Source: Thuidium tamariscinum
Taxonomy: Eukaryota; Streptophyta; Bryopsida; Hypnales; Thuidiaceae
DNA length: 64,000 nt
Direction of reading: 5' to 3'
NCBI GenBank assembly: GCA_947034885.2
Contig: OX344754.2
Location: 7,757,001-7,821,000, forward strand
The notes under the pieces were generated by a model. It made no database searches and was not told the origin of the DNA. It saw only the letters and a list, made by a program, of their open reading frames with translations. Below are positions 20,677-30,740 of the stretch, piece after piece. Both the position numbers and the translations under genes were made by a program. Position 1 is the stretch's first letter; every line of letters starts with the position of its first letter.

Positions 20677-23031
20677 ATGGATCCGTCTAGCAGGTCGAGT
20701 TATACCAGGAGCGGGACACCATTTGCTAAAGACACCGTTTCTGGGTCATCAGACTCCAGTGGTGTCACACTAGTACAGTCTCGGGATCAAAAGCCTTTCT
20801 TGGGGAAGAAGAGTCAAGGTGATTCTATCATAAGTACTAGCCAAGGGCAAGAAGATTAGGTGGAAAAACTTGAGCGTGTGGAGGAAGAAGACCTATCCAC
20901 CCTCATAGTTGACCACGGGGTAAAATTTGTTCCTAGGGAATCTATATTCGTGTGGGACGAGATGACTACACCATATGGGAATTTTGATCGGGGAGTTCGA
21001 CGATTTTCGGGTGCTACAGGCACCATGGAGGTTGATGATTTTCGAAGGGAGTTCACCATGTGGTGTGAACTCCAAAAATCACACAACACTGACTTTAATC
21101 CATACATGATATGGAGAGCATTATTTGGGTGCCTTGAAGGAGCACCGCTAGCAGATTATGGGGAGTTCGAACTTGCTCACTCCGTAGAGATTCTAGCATG
21201 GCGGGATTATTATTCCCCGAATTTTGCCGATGTATGGGGAGGAGGGCCTAATGTTATGGTCCCGTATAACAAAGGAAAGAAAGAGGAAGGGAGCGTTGGT
21301 GTAGAAGGCTCAGGTGCCACTGTCACTACAACTCCCATGGTGGTGAGAGATCCACCCCCTTTCAATCCCACTGCATGATTTTTCATGCAGTTGCAACGAG
21401 ACTGTCAAGGCCAACGAGCAGATAAAATGAAGTCACTTCGCACATTTTCACGTGGGAGTGATGAATCATTGCGAGAAGCACATTCGAGACTGAAGAGATT
21501 AATCTCTGCAACACATGGAGTAACTGAACAGCAAGCTGTTCAGCACTGGTATAGTATACTCGACAAGGAGTTGAAAACTCTAGTCCGAGGAGAAGCCTTG
21601 AGATTAGGTGTACCACCAACTTTAAGGTTTGTTTTTGAGACCTCTGAGAAGATTGAGATCAATCTCTTGGAGGAAAAAGCTGCCATGGGGTTCTTAAAAA
21701 AGGAGGAAAAACTGCCTGAGAAGACCAAGTTTGCCAAAGCCAGCATTCCAGCTAACACTGGAGATGCAGATATTGTATGTTATGGCTGCGGGGGAGTTGG
21801 TCATCGTTGGCGAGATTGCAAAAAGATAACCAAGAAGGAACCTTCTAAGGCAGGTGGTTATTGCTCTGGGTGTGGTGTTAAGGGCCATGGGGAAGCTAGT
21901 TGCTGGAAGATACATCCAGAACTCAAGCCTAAAGGAGCTAAAGATGCAAAGGGGGCCGAGGCCAAAGAGGCCAAAACTACTAATGGAGACAAGAAATCGT
22001 GGAAGGCTCGATTTACAAAGTTGGAAGCTAAGATGGCGGCTATGAGTGTCAACGTTGATACCAAGGGATCCTCTTCTCAAAAGACTACAACGTCTTTTTA
22101 TGCAGAGGAAGATGATCACATGCTATGTGGTTTGGCTGAATCAAATGGAAACCTAGTGGAGGGTTTTGCCATGACACGGAGCAAGACTATACTACCTGAC
22201 GTACCACGAGGTGCAAGTACGGGGTTGGATCCACAACGAGGTGAAGCCAACCGCCAAGCGCGGTTGCCAGAGTCATTTACAATAGAAGATGTAGTTCCCA
22301 CCTCATCTATGGTACCACCAAATCGACATTCAAGCACTCAGCGAGCTAAGCAGCCTACTACTACAGGTAGCCAAGACATTGGCATACTCCTTGATGCTGC
22401 TACTAAGGTTTGCCAGGCTCCTTTATTTTTTGCATCCATAATTTCACACTCACAGTTTAGTGTGGCTAAGGTGTTCCAATTGGCGGCTACCATGTGTGAG
22501 GAGGGCACCTCTACATCTATGAGTGCAATGGAAACCAGGCTTGAGTTAGAGATAATGACTACTGAGAATTGGGTCCAGTCTGAGGGCCTTATCTCAGCGG
22601 CTGCTCAATTGAAGACCATGCCAGCACGTCCAGCAATAGAACGGTCTTCCATCACTCCAAGGGTGGTGGTTTTTGATAATTCCCAAGGTGTTTTCCAACT
22701 TGTTGGATCTAAAGGGAAAGTTTTTGCACCTCAAAGAGTACTATTGGATTCTGGAGTCCAACCTTTGATGCTAGGAGAGTCGGCAATCGAAGGATTGGGT
22801 TTAACTAGGGACACATTAGAGATGTGTCTATGGACCATTAGTACATCTATGGGAGGGACGGAGCAAGCTAGTGGCATCACAAAGGGCGAATTAACACTAC
22901 GGCTTCGCCATGATGATGTCGAGGACGCTAGCTTCATGAAGGTGAAGGCTATAGTCATGGAGGCCAAATCTTATGATCTTTTGGTAGGGGCTATGGTACT
23001 ATACCCTATGGGCTTCACCTTAGACTTTTGA
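20677..23031 (+). pseudogene. Gypsy gag and protease
   Basis: Opens with ATG at 20677. TAG at 20857 and TGA at 21376 break the gag part. The capsid-like region covers about 20980-21560 (RRFSGATGTMEVDDFRREFT ... LEGAPLADY). Two CCHC zinc knuckles follow: C-x2-C-x4-H-x4-C at 21778-21819 and a second at about 21862-21900, which bind the RNA genome. The aspartic protease is at about 22660-23020: the active-site motif is LLDSG (Asp at 22747) in place of the commoner LDTGA, and the second conserved segment is SYDLLVGAMVL. The frame ends at TGA 23029, probably an altered Trp codon, because the next codons continue protein-like sequence into the methyltransferase. Confidence 0.85.
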
Positions 23032-24846
23032 AAGGAGACAACATCTTATAGACCGGGATGGCAAGCTAGAGATGGACGAAAGGCTCACTTGCCAGCTCGT
23101 TTTATTCGAGTTCTTACTGGTAATCTTGTTGATCTCTATTGCTTCTCTGGGCTTGTAGCTGAAGGCCAACCTTGGTTTGAGGAGGATTTCGAAAACCTCC
23201 ATGTTGCCACTTCTATTGCAAATAGCCAAGATTCAGATAATTACTTGGATAATTCCGAAGATGGGGGCGAAATATTATATCAACCAGGGGTGGAATCAGC
23301 GTGGGAGAGTACCGCCAAGCTACAAGATGCAGTAACAATCGTGATTCAAGAGGCGTGGCAGCAATCCCTATTGCCACGGGATGAGGAAGACCATACAAGT
23401 ATGGACGATGCTGGTCCGCCTCTAGATACTTCTACAATCCATTGGAAACCATCAAATGAAGGTATTACACTTTTGGAGTTGTTTGGTGGGATTGGCACCG
23501 GATTGGCTGCAGTATTGCAGGCAGGAGTGAAGATGCGACGATACCTTTATGTGGACAATGACGATATGGCACGTCAGGTGGCAAAGCGTCATGCTCGACG
23601 ATTGCGCCAAGAATTTCCTTCATTATTGAGTACCCATGCTATCAAAACTGCATTTTCTGCATTACCACGTGACATTTCAATGATTTCACATGAGGACATT
23701 GTACGCGTGGGACCTGTAGATTTAATTATTGCGGGGTGGCCGTGTCAAGGTATGTCTATGGCCGGTAAGCAAAATGGGTTGAAGGACAATCGTTCTTCGC
23801 GGTTTTATGATATGGTGTAGATAATTCGTTCTATCCAAACTTCTCAACCGCGTCCACCAGGGTATATTATTGAAAATGTACCTGTAGTGAGTACTTCACG
23901 CACACGCACGCTAGAAAGTAATCATTGTATTCATGGAATTCTGGGCATTTTCGTTTTATTGGATGTAGCAGCAGTGGGCTCACGAGCTCATAGACTGCAA
24001 CTCTGGTGGACTAATATGGCACCACCAGAGTTATTATCTGCTGCAATTGAACGGACTAAACGTCCAGATGTTTATGTGAAGGATATTTTAGATCCTCACC
24101 GTTCACCAAGGCGTGTATACCATGATGATCAAGCTCTCTTAGCGGTAGTTAATCGCAAAGGCAAACCACGCAGGGCTTTGCCCACTTTGGTGAGTTTTTC
24201 AAGGTCCTATGCCTTTAAGGACAATGGACCAGGCTTAGTGTGGGATTCCCGCACTGAAGAAATGGTGGAACCCAATGCTGACGAACGGGAAAGGGCTATG
24301 GGATTCCAAACGGGAATCACCAACATTCCTGGTATCACCGAGTTTCAGAGACGACACCTCATAGGTCAAGCCATGGATTTAAATTGTCTCTCTTGGGTGG
24401 TTTCACTTGTAGTGGCTGAGCAAAAGCATATAGCTTCAACTTTATCAGGCCACTTGGGATTTCATGAGTTGCAAGAGGCCATGAAACCATCAAGTTCCAA
24501 GACTTCGCACTTGATGGTTGGGGGCGAAGGGGCCCTTACAACTCACCCATGGGATTTATGGAAGAGTAATTCATTTTTCACGACTCCACGAACCAATTGG
24601 CCTAGTTGGGAGCAAATGGCCAAGCATACAATCGAATTGGAGGAGCATGTGGATAAATTATTCTTTGAGGAGCACATAGAAAGTCAAACCGAGGAAATAT
24701 GGCAATTGAGCCAAGTTGAAGAGCACTATGGCATGGTTGGAGTAGAGCAAGATGACTCTACTCCACGTGGTGTGCAATAGCAACCAAAGGTGGAAAAATC
24801 TGCTTCAAAGGAAGATAGGAAGGAAGCGGTGACCAATAAAACTTAG
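23032..24846 (+). pseudogene. Retrotransposon-encoded C5-cytosine DNA methyltransferase
   Basis: The enzyme family transfers methyl from S-adenosylmethionine to carbon 5 of cytosine in DNA. Motifs appear in the canonical, unpermuted order. Motif I ELFGGIGTGL (23476-23505) binds the cofactor. Motif IV is GWPCQGMS, with the catalytic Cys codon at 23743. Motif VI is IIENV (Glu at 23872). Motif VIII is HRLQLWWTN (from 23989), where the second Arg of the usual RxR appears as Gln. A C-terminal part has ERERAMGF (motif IX-like) and RRHLIGQAMD (motif X-like). The motif I style and the WTN segment are closest to the DNMT3-like group, an inference. Stops at 23818, 24778 and 24844 would truncate it. It is fused in frame between protease and RT, so it was part of the polyprotein and not a passenger. 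Confidence 0.85.
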
Positions 24847-25010
24847 CAACCGTTGGTAGGCCTGGACAATAAAGCAGAGATGAAGGAGGAACAAGAATTC
24901 CTTAAGGTGTATGTGGATTGTTTTGCCTTTAGTCTTAAAGACTTAGGTGTACTGAAGAGACAAGAGGTTCGTATTAACTTGACGGATGATGCACCGATTT
25001 ATCGCAAACC
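24847..25010 (+). pseudogene. N-terminal piece of gypsy reverse transcriptase
   Basis: The segment preceding the RT palm is typical of plant gypsy elements: a FAFSLKDLG stretch, then INLTDDAPIYRKP, after which coding stops at the left border of the nested element (25010). The reading resumes at 33047 with YKYSEVERK, in frame once the insertion and one AAACC copy are discounted. Residues after 25010 in this frame belong to the inserted element. Confidence 0.85.
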
Positions 25011-25323
25011 TGTGAGCGCTCCTAACTCCACCCTCGAGCTAAGAGTTTTTCACACGGGTCCTGTGTCTAATTGAGTTTTCTTTCTAATTGGGTAAAAAAG
25101 AAAGCCTTCCAAGCAATGAACTCTTTTAGTCACGTTTTAAAGTATTCTAATCTAATTTTGTGGTTATAATTCTATCTTATTCTATTCTAAAATTCATCCA
25201 ATCGATCCTACTATATTCTAGCCTATTGAATATTATTGGTGCCTAAATTTAATTCCAAGCATTTGGTAGAAAGAAACTTAACAGTAAAACAATGAGAATG
25301 AAAATCAAATGTGAGCGGTTTAC

Positions 25324-25419
25324 CTCCTCGGCGTAAATCTCCATGGTCCCGTCGTCGAACATCATCATATGCAAATATTCTCCTACAACCTCGCCATCGA
25401 ACTCATCCCGGCCCTCCAT
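25324..25419 (-). other. Conserved 32-codon exon-like ORF in element E2
   Basis: The partner of 7093-7188. ATG at 25419 (reading leftward), 32 codons with the core MMMFDDGTM, then GAG GAG and a GTAAAC donor-like sequence. The two-codon ATG GAT TAG at 25428-25420 abuts it exactly as in the other copy. The difference pattern between copies favours conservative changes (Asn/Asp, Ile/Val, Asp/Glu, Phe/Tyr), suggesting it was translated. Unknown function. Confidence 0.45.
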
Positions 25420-26214
25420 CTAATCCATAATAATTCGCACGTTGTCGGTCAATTAATCTGGTCCTGTTTTTTTAAAAGAAACTAAAGTTATGTAGCTTTA
25501 ATTTAATTGCGTAATTCTTTTAATTCCTAAATCCCCGGTAATTAGGAATTACTGCAATTTAACTAGTCTACCTAAATGGTTAAGGTTCTAAAGAAATCAA
25601 TGGAAGTCTAATAATTCACTATTTGTTGTTTTTGATTTTCTTTAATTCTTAAAATTAATGTGATGAAATTCCTAATTGAATTAAAATAATTTGGGTGGAA
25701 ATTCCCTTCAAATCTTTTCAAATCCAATTGATTTTCGAAATTGTTTTAATTCCAACGAAATTAGTTGTCAATTTATTTGTTTCCCTTTTGGCTTATTAGA
25801 ATATTTTAATCGAAAAACTATCATCAAATCTTTTCAAATCTAATTAATTTTGAATTTGTGTTAATTCTAAAGAAATTGGTTGTCAATTTGTTTCTTTCTT
25901 TTTGGCTTATTAGACCTAATAAAACAAAACCAACAAAATCCAAACCTTTTAAGAATCTAATTAAGAACTACCGACCAAAGAATGTAGAACATACTCCCTA
26001 GAATAAGTGCCAATTCAATAGTAAGATTCTAAAACAATTAGTTTTAAAAGGGTGTGGGGTCAACGTTGAGAATAAAGAATTAGATTTCAATAGTAAGATT
26101 CTTAGGAAATTGATTTTTTTAATGCCAAATCCTCTCACGTGGTTATCTCTCCCTTAATCTTCCTTCCTTTAATTCCTTCCGTCTCTCTCAATTTTGCATT
26201 TAGATTGTGCAAAT

Positions 26215-29200
26215 TTTGTTGAGAGTTTGGTGTCGTAGCACAAGGAAGCACAAATCCGTCTATAGGTGTTAATTTGGCGTTAACACCGTTCAAATGACTC
26301 GTGTATCGTTCCCACAGGATTTTACGTAGATTCCTCAAGATATCCGGAATAACAGGATGCGGAAAACAACCCCAAGACAACAGTAACCGGATTCCTAACC
26401 GGAAACTTCCTTACAACATCCGCATTCCTTTAGATTGCCTTTCTCACCATTCATATATACTTTACAACTCTCACAACAACCTCCAAACAGGGGGGAGTGC
26501 CCAAACTCTGTACCTTCCCCTATCCGAACTCACAATATCCGACTGGGCGGATTAGGAACCGAAAGGAGTGCCCAAACTCTGTACCTCTTCCGGATCCGGT
26601 TTCCGGATCCAATCACTCAAGTAACAAATGAAGTTTAGCCTCTGTATTAGAGGGGTCCGCGGTTGGCATTTAGGAAGGATGCGTTGAATCCTACCCTCCT
26701 CAGGATTATAGTGAATGGAGTTCCACTAAAAGAGAAAAAATAACAAAAGATATAAAAGAAATAGGCTGCAAGTTCCTCCTCACAACTAATCCGGATTGCA
26801 ATCCCAACTAGTAGGTCACTCAGGAAACCCCTACAAACCCCACATTACTACAATGACAGACTCACCCAAACTCAGTTCCTAAGGCTTAATCTAGGAGCCA
26901 GATAACTAGGGGATCCTAACTGTCTACACATCCCTCACTTCCGGTTATAGTAGGACCTCAACAACACGTCAATTGGCATGCGCCCACTCTCCTAGCAGAA
27001 CACACCCAATCTAAGAGCGGCTTTCCCACACAGAAGCCTCCAGGTGACTGCAGCAGCTAGACTTCAATCCTAATACACCAGTAGCCTCAACCAAATCACT
27101 TCAATTTCCCGGAACCGGATTCAGACAAAGTCTGGGGGAGACACCTCATCCAAACACCTGCAAACCCAGCTACCTCGTACTATCCAATGGTTCTAGCATT
27201 GCACGGTATACCAATCCAGAGTCGAGACTTGTTCAGACCAACTCTTAGAAAGTAGAAATCTGGAAATCAGATTGCAAATGAAAGGAAAAACAGAAGTAGG
27301 AACACCCGGGGCAACCAACTAACAGCCATCCCTAAATACCAACCCAAGGGAACCCTAAAAGCCCCAAGGGAACAAAATCAGAGGACAAGAGAATGCCAGG
27401 TGGCATTCCTTATCCACAAAAGTCACTTTCCTATCCACCCAACTGGACCCGAAAAAAGTGGATCTCAGATCCGAAAAATCCGGATCTGACTGACCAGGTG
27501 CATTCTAAGCCAAAAGCACCTTGCTAACTTCTTCCTACCTACTGGAAAGGTAACTTTCCACCTTTTCCACTAAGTCTGCTCCTCAAAATTCTCTACCTAC
27601 TCTACTTTCTATGCCTAACTACTTCTTCATCCGCTTTTTGGGGGAATCCGCATGCTTGGCGGCTCCCTTGCGTGCTGGCTGTTTCCTACTGGTGGAAGCC
27701 TTTGCCGACGCAGCTGCTTTGCCCTTGGAAGGCGTGGCAACATTCTTACCCTTCCCCGTAGATTTTGGAGGCGTGATTTTCGCCGGGTCTGACGGTTCCG
27801 GTTCCGGTTCCGATCCTGATCCGGATTCCGAATCCGACTCCTCTTCTTCGTGCTCGCTTTGCTCTGGGGACTCATCTTGGTCCGACTCCAGCTCAATGGG
27901 ACTCTCCCTCGCCCGCTTCGCTGTAGCCTTCCTCTTCATTGTGCTAGGAACCTTGGGAGACTTCTCGGATACCTTGCTCGGAGGCGTCTCTTGATCCTGG
28001 TCTTCCGCTTGGACTTGCTTCCGGATTTGGGATCCGGGTGTTGCCCCTTCTCCCACATCAAGATCAAGTCGGGAAGCTGCCTTGGGCGCCTGTGGAGTCT
28101 TCTCTTCCACTGAACCCTTGCCCTTGGACTTCCCAGAGTCAAGTGGAGAAACCACTTTGAATTCAGGAACCGGAAATACACTTTCCTTACCCTGGCTGGC
28201 TTCCTTCCCCGTTTTCGGATCCGGATACAGCCCAGCCCCTTGCAAAGCCTCCCTGATCTCAAACAAAGTTCTCTCCATCCTCTCACCAAACTCCACTAAT
28301 ACCTTTACCATCTTAGAAGCCACTGCCGGCCCTGCCTTATGCACTTCCTCATCAAATAATTTTGCCTTGTTAAGTACATCGCCCGGAATCTTAATAGAAT
28401 CCCGGATCCGCTTGAGGATTGCTTGGGACTCACCCGACAGCCTCCTAGACTCTTCTGACTTCTTCTCCAACTGACCTTGGAGATCCCTAACCTGAGTGGA
28501 CAATTCCGCAATCCGGCTTTCCCACTTCCCAATATCCTGATTTTTGAGAAGTTCCTCTATTCTCTCACACAAAACAGAGGGACTGATGTTTCCCATCAGT
28601 CTACATGCCTTCCGGACTTCCTCTCTTTCCCCACTCTGATCCTTTCGGATCCTCTCCAAATCCGCAATAACAATTCCTAACGGATCCTCCTTCCTATCAC
28701 TCGGCCAGACCGGATCCTCTTTCACTTCCTCAACCTCTGGCTCCTTTCCCTTCCTTGAAACAGGAACCTTCTCTTGCTTTCTCTCCTTCTCTGAAGATCC
28801 TGGTCCTTTCGAACCTTCCTTTCCCTCTCTCTCTTCCTCACTTTCCGATTCCGGGGGAGGACTGATGCCAAACTTCAGCATTACGAAGGCTGACTTGTAC
28901 AGTGTGGCCTCTCTATCCCTCAGCAAATCAAGAGAGTGATACAGATGAAAGAGAAAAGGACTGAAGATGGTGGGTTTAGACTTTCCGGCCAAGGATACCA
29001 ACTTTTCTACATGATCCCGGATTACCCTCCCCCAACTAACCTTCCGCTCCCCGGATAGTGCCCCGAAGATCGTGTTGGCTATCGTGGTTGTAATCCGGGT
29101 TGGCCTTTCCGGGTACAGAATCGGGGTTAGGAACTCTAGCACTCTCCTATCCCTCTTGCTTGCACATTCCGCGACCGTATACCCGTCCTTAGGATGCGGT

Positions 29201-30226
29201 GGTTTGGAGAACTTACCCTTCAAGAACTTGTCCGTCCTTGAGGCTCCTCCTTCTCCCTCCTTAGGAAATCCATATGCCTTCCTCCAAAGTTTCGCTGTCC
29301 ACCGGTTAGGAAGCGCCCTAACAGTCCGGTTCCACTCACTGGACTGATCCTCCATCACCTCCCAAACCATGTCTTTGTCTTTGAGGTTCCATGGGCGCTG
29401 CAGCAACCCTAGGCAGCCAATCTGGGTCAGGTCCTCCTCCAAATAAGCGCGCTCCTTGGCATCCTTGGGCACTCCCGGAGTTACGGACTTTAGGTTCACG
29501 AAAACCGGATCCTCCGCTTCCTTGGACTTCCCCATCTCTCACTCAGATAGGCGCTCAAGGTTTCAAGACGGATTATCTTACCACAAAACCCTCAACACAC
29601 AACCAGCGCTCAAAGAAACCACGAGGTTCTCACTCAAAACCCTCTTCCTTCAAGCCGGCCACGCGCCCTTCCGCAATACAGGAACCGGAAACTCTGTAGC
29701 CCTCGAAGACTCAAACTCCCGCCCTTGCAACACAAAAGAGCTCTCAAAAACACACTCAAAAAGCACCAAGACGAATCGCCACCAAATGAGAGTGACAACC
29801 CTTCCATCAGCCATGACCCCTGGAATCCCAGAACTAGCCGTTTTAACTGACAGTTCCGTGATTTCCGGATGTCCCACCGTTAGGGTTTCATCCAATTTCT
29901 CTCGGCGGCGCCGCCTTTGCCGGTTAGGGTTCCGTCGGCTCCTGGACAACTGGTGGTGGCCTTAGGATGACATCTGGACCCTTCCACGATCCTAGGGCTA
30001 AATCCCAGATCCTCAATCCGGTTCCGGATTTTCCGGTTAGGTAAGGGTTTCTACTTCCTTTTCTTAACCTAATTATCCCAATTGGATGTCTCCAATTTCC
30101 ACCTCTTCCTAATCTTACTAATTTTCCCTATTCTTGACCAAAGAATCGAAAAATTTATCTAAGATTAGCTTCCTTATTCCTAATTCTATACTAAATATTA
30201 AAAACCTGTATTCTAGGTTCCCACAT
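26215..30226 (-). mobile_element. CCGGA-rich retroelement, copy 2
   Basis: It interrupts homology between elements E2 and B: the flanks of this segment are contiguous in B near 6390-6480. The segment is rich in CCGGA/TCCGG strings and carries the intact gag-like ORF. Near its left edge the complement reads AATCCTGTGGGAACGATAC (about 26302-26320), a phrase often seen in plant retrotransposon LTRs. Terminal TGTTGAGAG (left) and CCCACA (right) would fit TG...CA ends, but no clear target duplication was found. About 800 bp on the left and 700 bp on the right of the ORF are noncoding. Confidence 0.55.
27619..29535 (-). CDS. Gag-like single protein of the CCGGA element (638 aa)
   Basis: An intact ORF starting MGKSKEAEDP. 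Residues about 1-235 form the conserved domain shared with 14416-15120, with landmarks WNLKDKDMVWEVME, PHPKDGYTV, PTRITTTIANTIFGAL, VSWGRVIRDH and FSPFLFHLYHSLDLL. Next come an acidic, low-complexity stretch (EEEREGKEG, SEKERKQEK), a coiled coil at about 340-430 with LFDEEVHK, and a long disordered C-terminus. The latter alternates acidic (ESDSESGSGSEPEPEP) and Lys-rich tracts and ends in PKKRMKK, a plausible nuclear localisation signal. I infer an RNA- or chromatin-binding gag-like protein that could package the element in trans with enzymes from an autonomous partner. It is not a zinc-knuckle gag. An intact frame implies recent insertion or function. Confidence 0.7.
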   Translation of the reverse strand: MGKSKEAEDPVFVNLKSVTPGVPKDAKERAYLEEDLTQIGCLGLLQRPWNLKDKDMVWEVMEDQSSEWNRTVRALPNRWTAKLWRKAYGFPKEGEGGASRTDKFLKGKFSKPPHPKDGYTVAECASKRDRRVLEFLTPILYPERPTRITTTIANTIFGALSGERKVSWGRVIRDHVEKLVSLAGKSKPTIFSPFLFHLYHSLDLLRDREATLYKSAFVMLKFGISPPPESESEEEREGKEGSKGPGSSEKERKQEKVPVSRKGKEPEVEEVKEDPVWPSDRKEDPLGIVIADLERIRKDQSGEREEVRKACRLMGNISPSVLCERIEELLKNQDIGKWESRIAELSTQVRDLQGQLEKKSEESRRLSGESQAILKRIRDSIKIPGDVLNKAKLFDEEVHKAGPAVASKMVKVLVEFGERMERTLFEIREALQGAGLYPDPKTGKEASQGKESVFPVPEFKVVSPLDSGKSKGKGSVEEKTPQAPKAASRLDLDVGEGATPGSQIRKQVQAEDQDQETPPSKVSEKSPKVPSTMKRKATAKRARESPIELESDQDESPEQSEHEEEESDSESGSGSEPEPEPSDPAKITPPKSTGKGKNVATPSKGKAAASAKASTSRKQPARKGAAKHADSPKKRMKK

Positions 30227-30469
30227 TTGGCTATGGAAGTTGGAGAGAATAGAGGTTAGTGTGGTGAAATTCCAAAGTTACAAATGTTGGATTTTTGATA
30301 CCAAATCAAATGGAGAATGGGATGGTATTCTTCTTCCTTTGATTTTTTATTTAAACCCAATTTTTGTAACACTACCTTAAAAGTGGAGTTTGCAAGTCAA
30401 CTTTGTTAGGAAAATACTTACTTGTGTGTGTGGTTGTTGGTGTCTTCCTTAGTGAGTTTGGGACTCTTA

Positions 30470-30740
30470 GTTGTGAGTTTGGGACTCTTAGTTTGTGAAT
30501 TTGGGACTCTTAGTTTGTGAGTTTAGAACTCAAAATGGCCTGGCCTGGCCTAGACCAGAGCCCCAGCCCGATCGCATAGAGCCCAGCCCGATCGCACAGA
30601 GCCTAGCTCGTTACACAGAGCCCAGCCGATCGCACAGAGCCCAGCCGGCGCCATGTGGCGCGGCGCCCGCCTCCTTGCCGCTGGCCTCTCCCTGCTCCAG
30701 GCCGCTGGTCCGCCTTCGGGCTGGTCCCTGGACTTGGAAT
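30470..30740. repeat. Short tandem repeats and GC-rich minisatellite in element E2
   Basis: Three copies of about 27 bp ('gtgagtttgggactcttagttt') at 30470-30530 are followed by four copies of about 20 bp ('cccagcccgatcgcacagag') at 30555-30645 and a GC-rich tail. This corresponds in place to the variable GC-rich blocks in the sibling elements. Confidence 0.7.

Noticed and set aside
27611..27994. 127-codon ORF on the plus strand opposite the gag-like gene
   Set aside because: It is a shadow: its Ser/Gly/Asp runs are the complement of the repetitive acidic/basic tail of the 638-residue protein.
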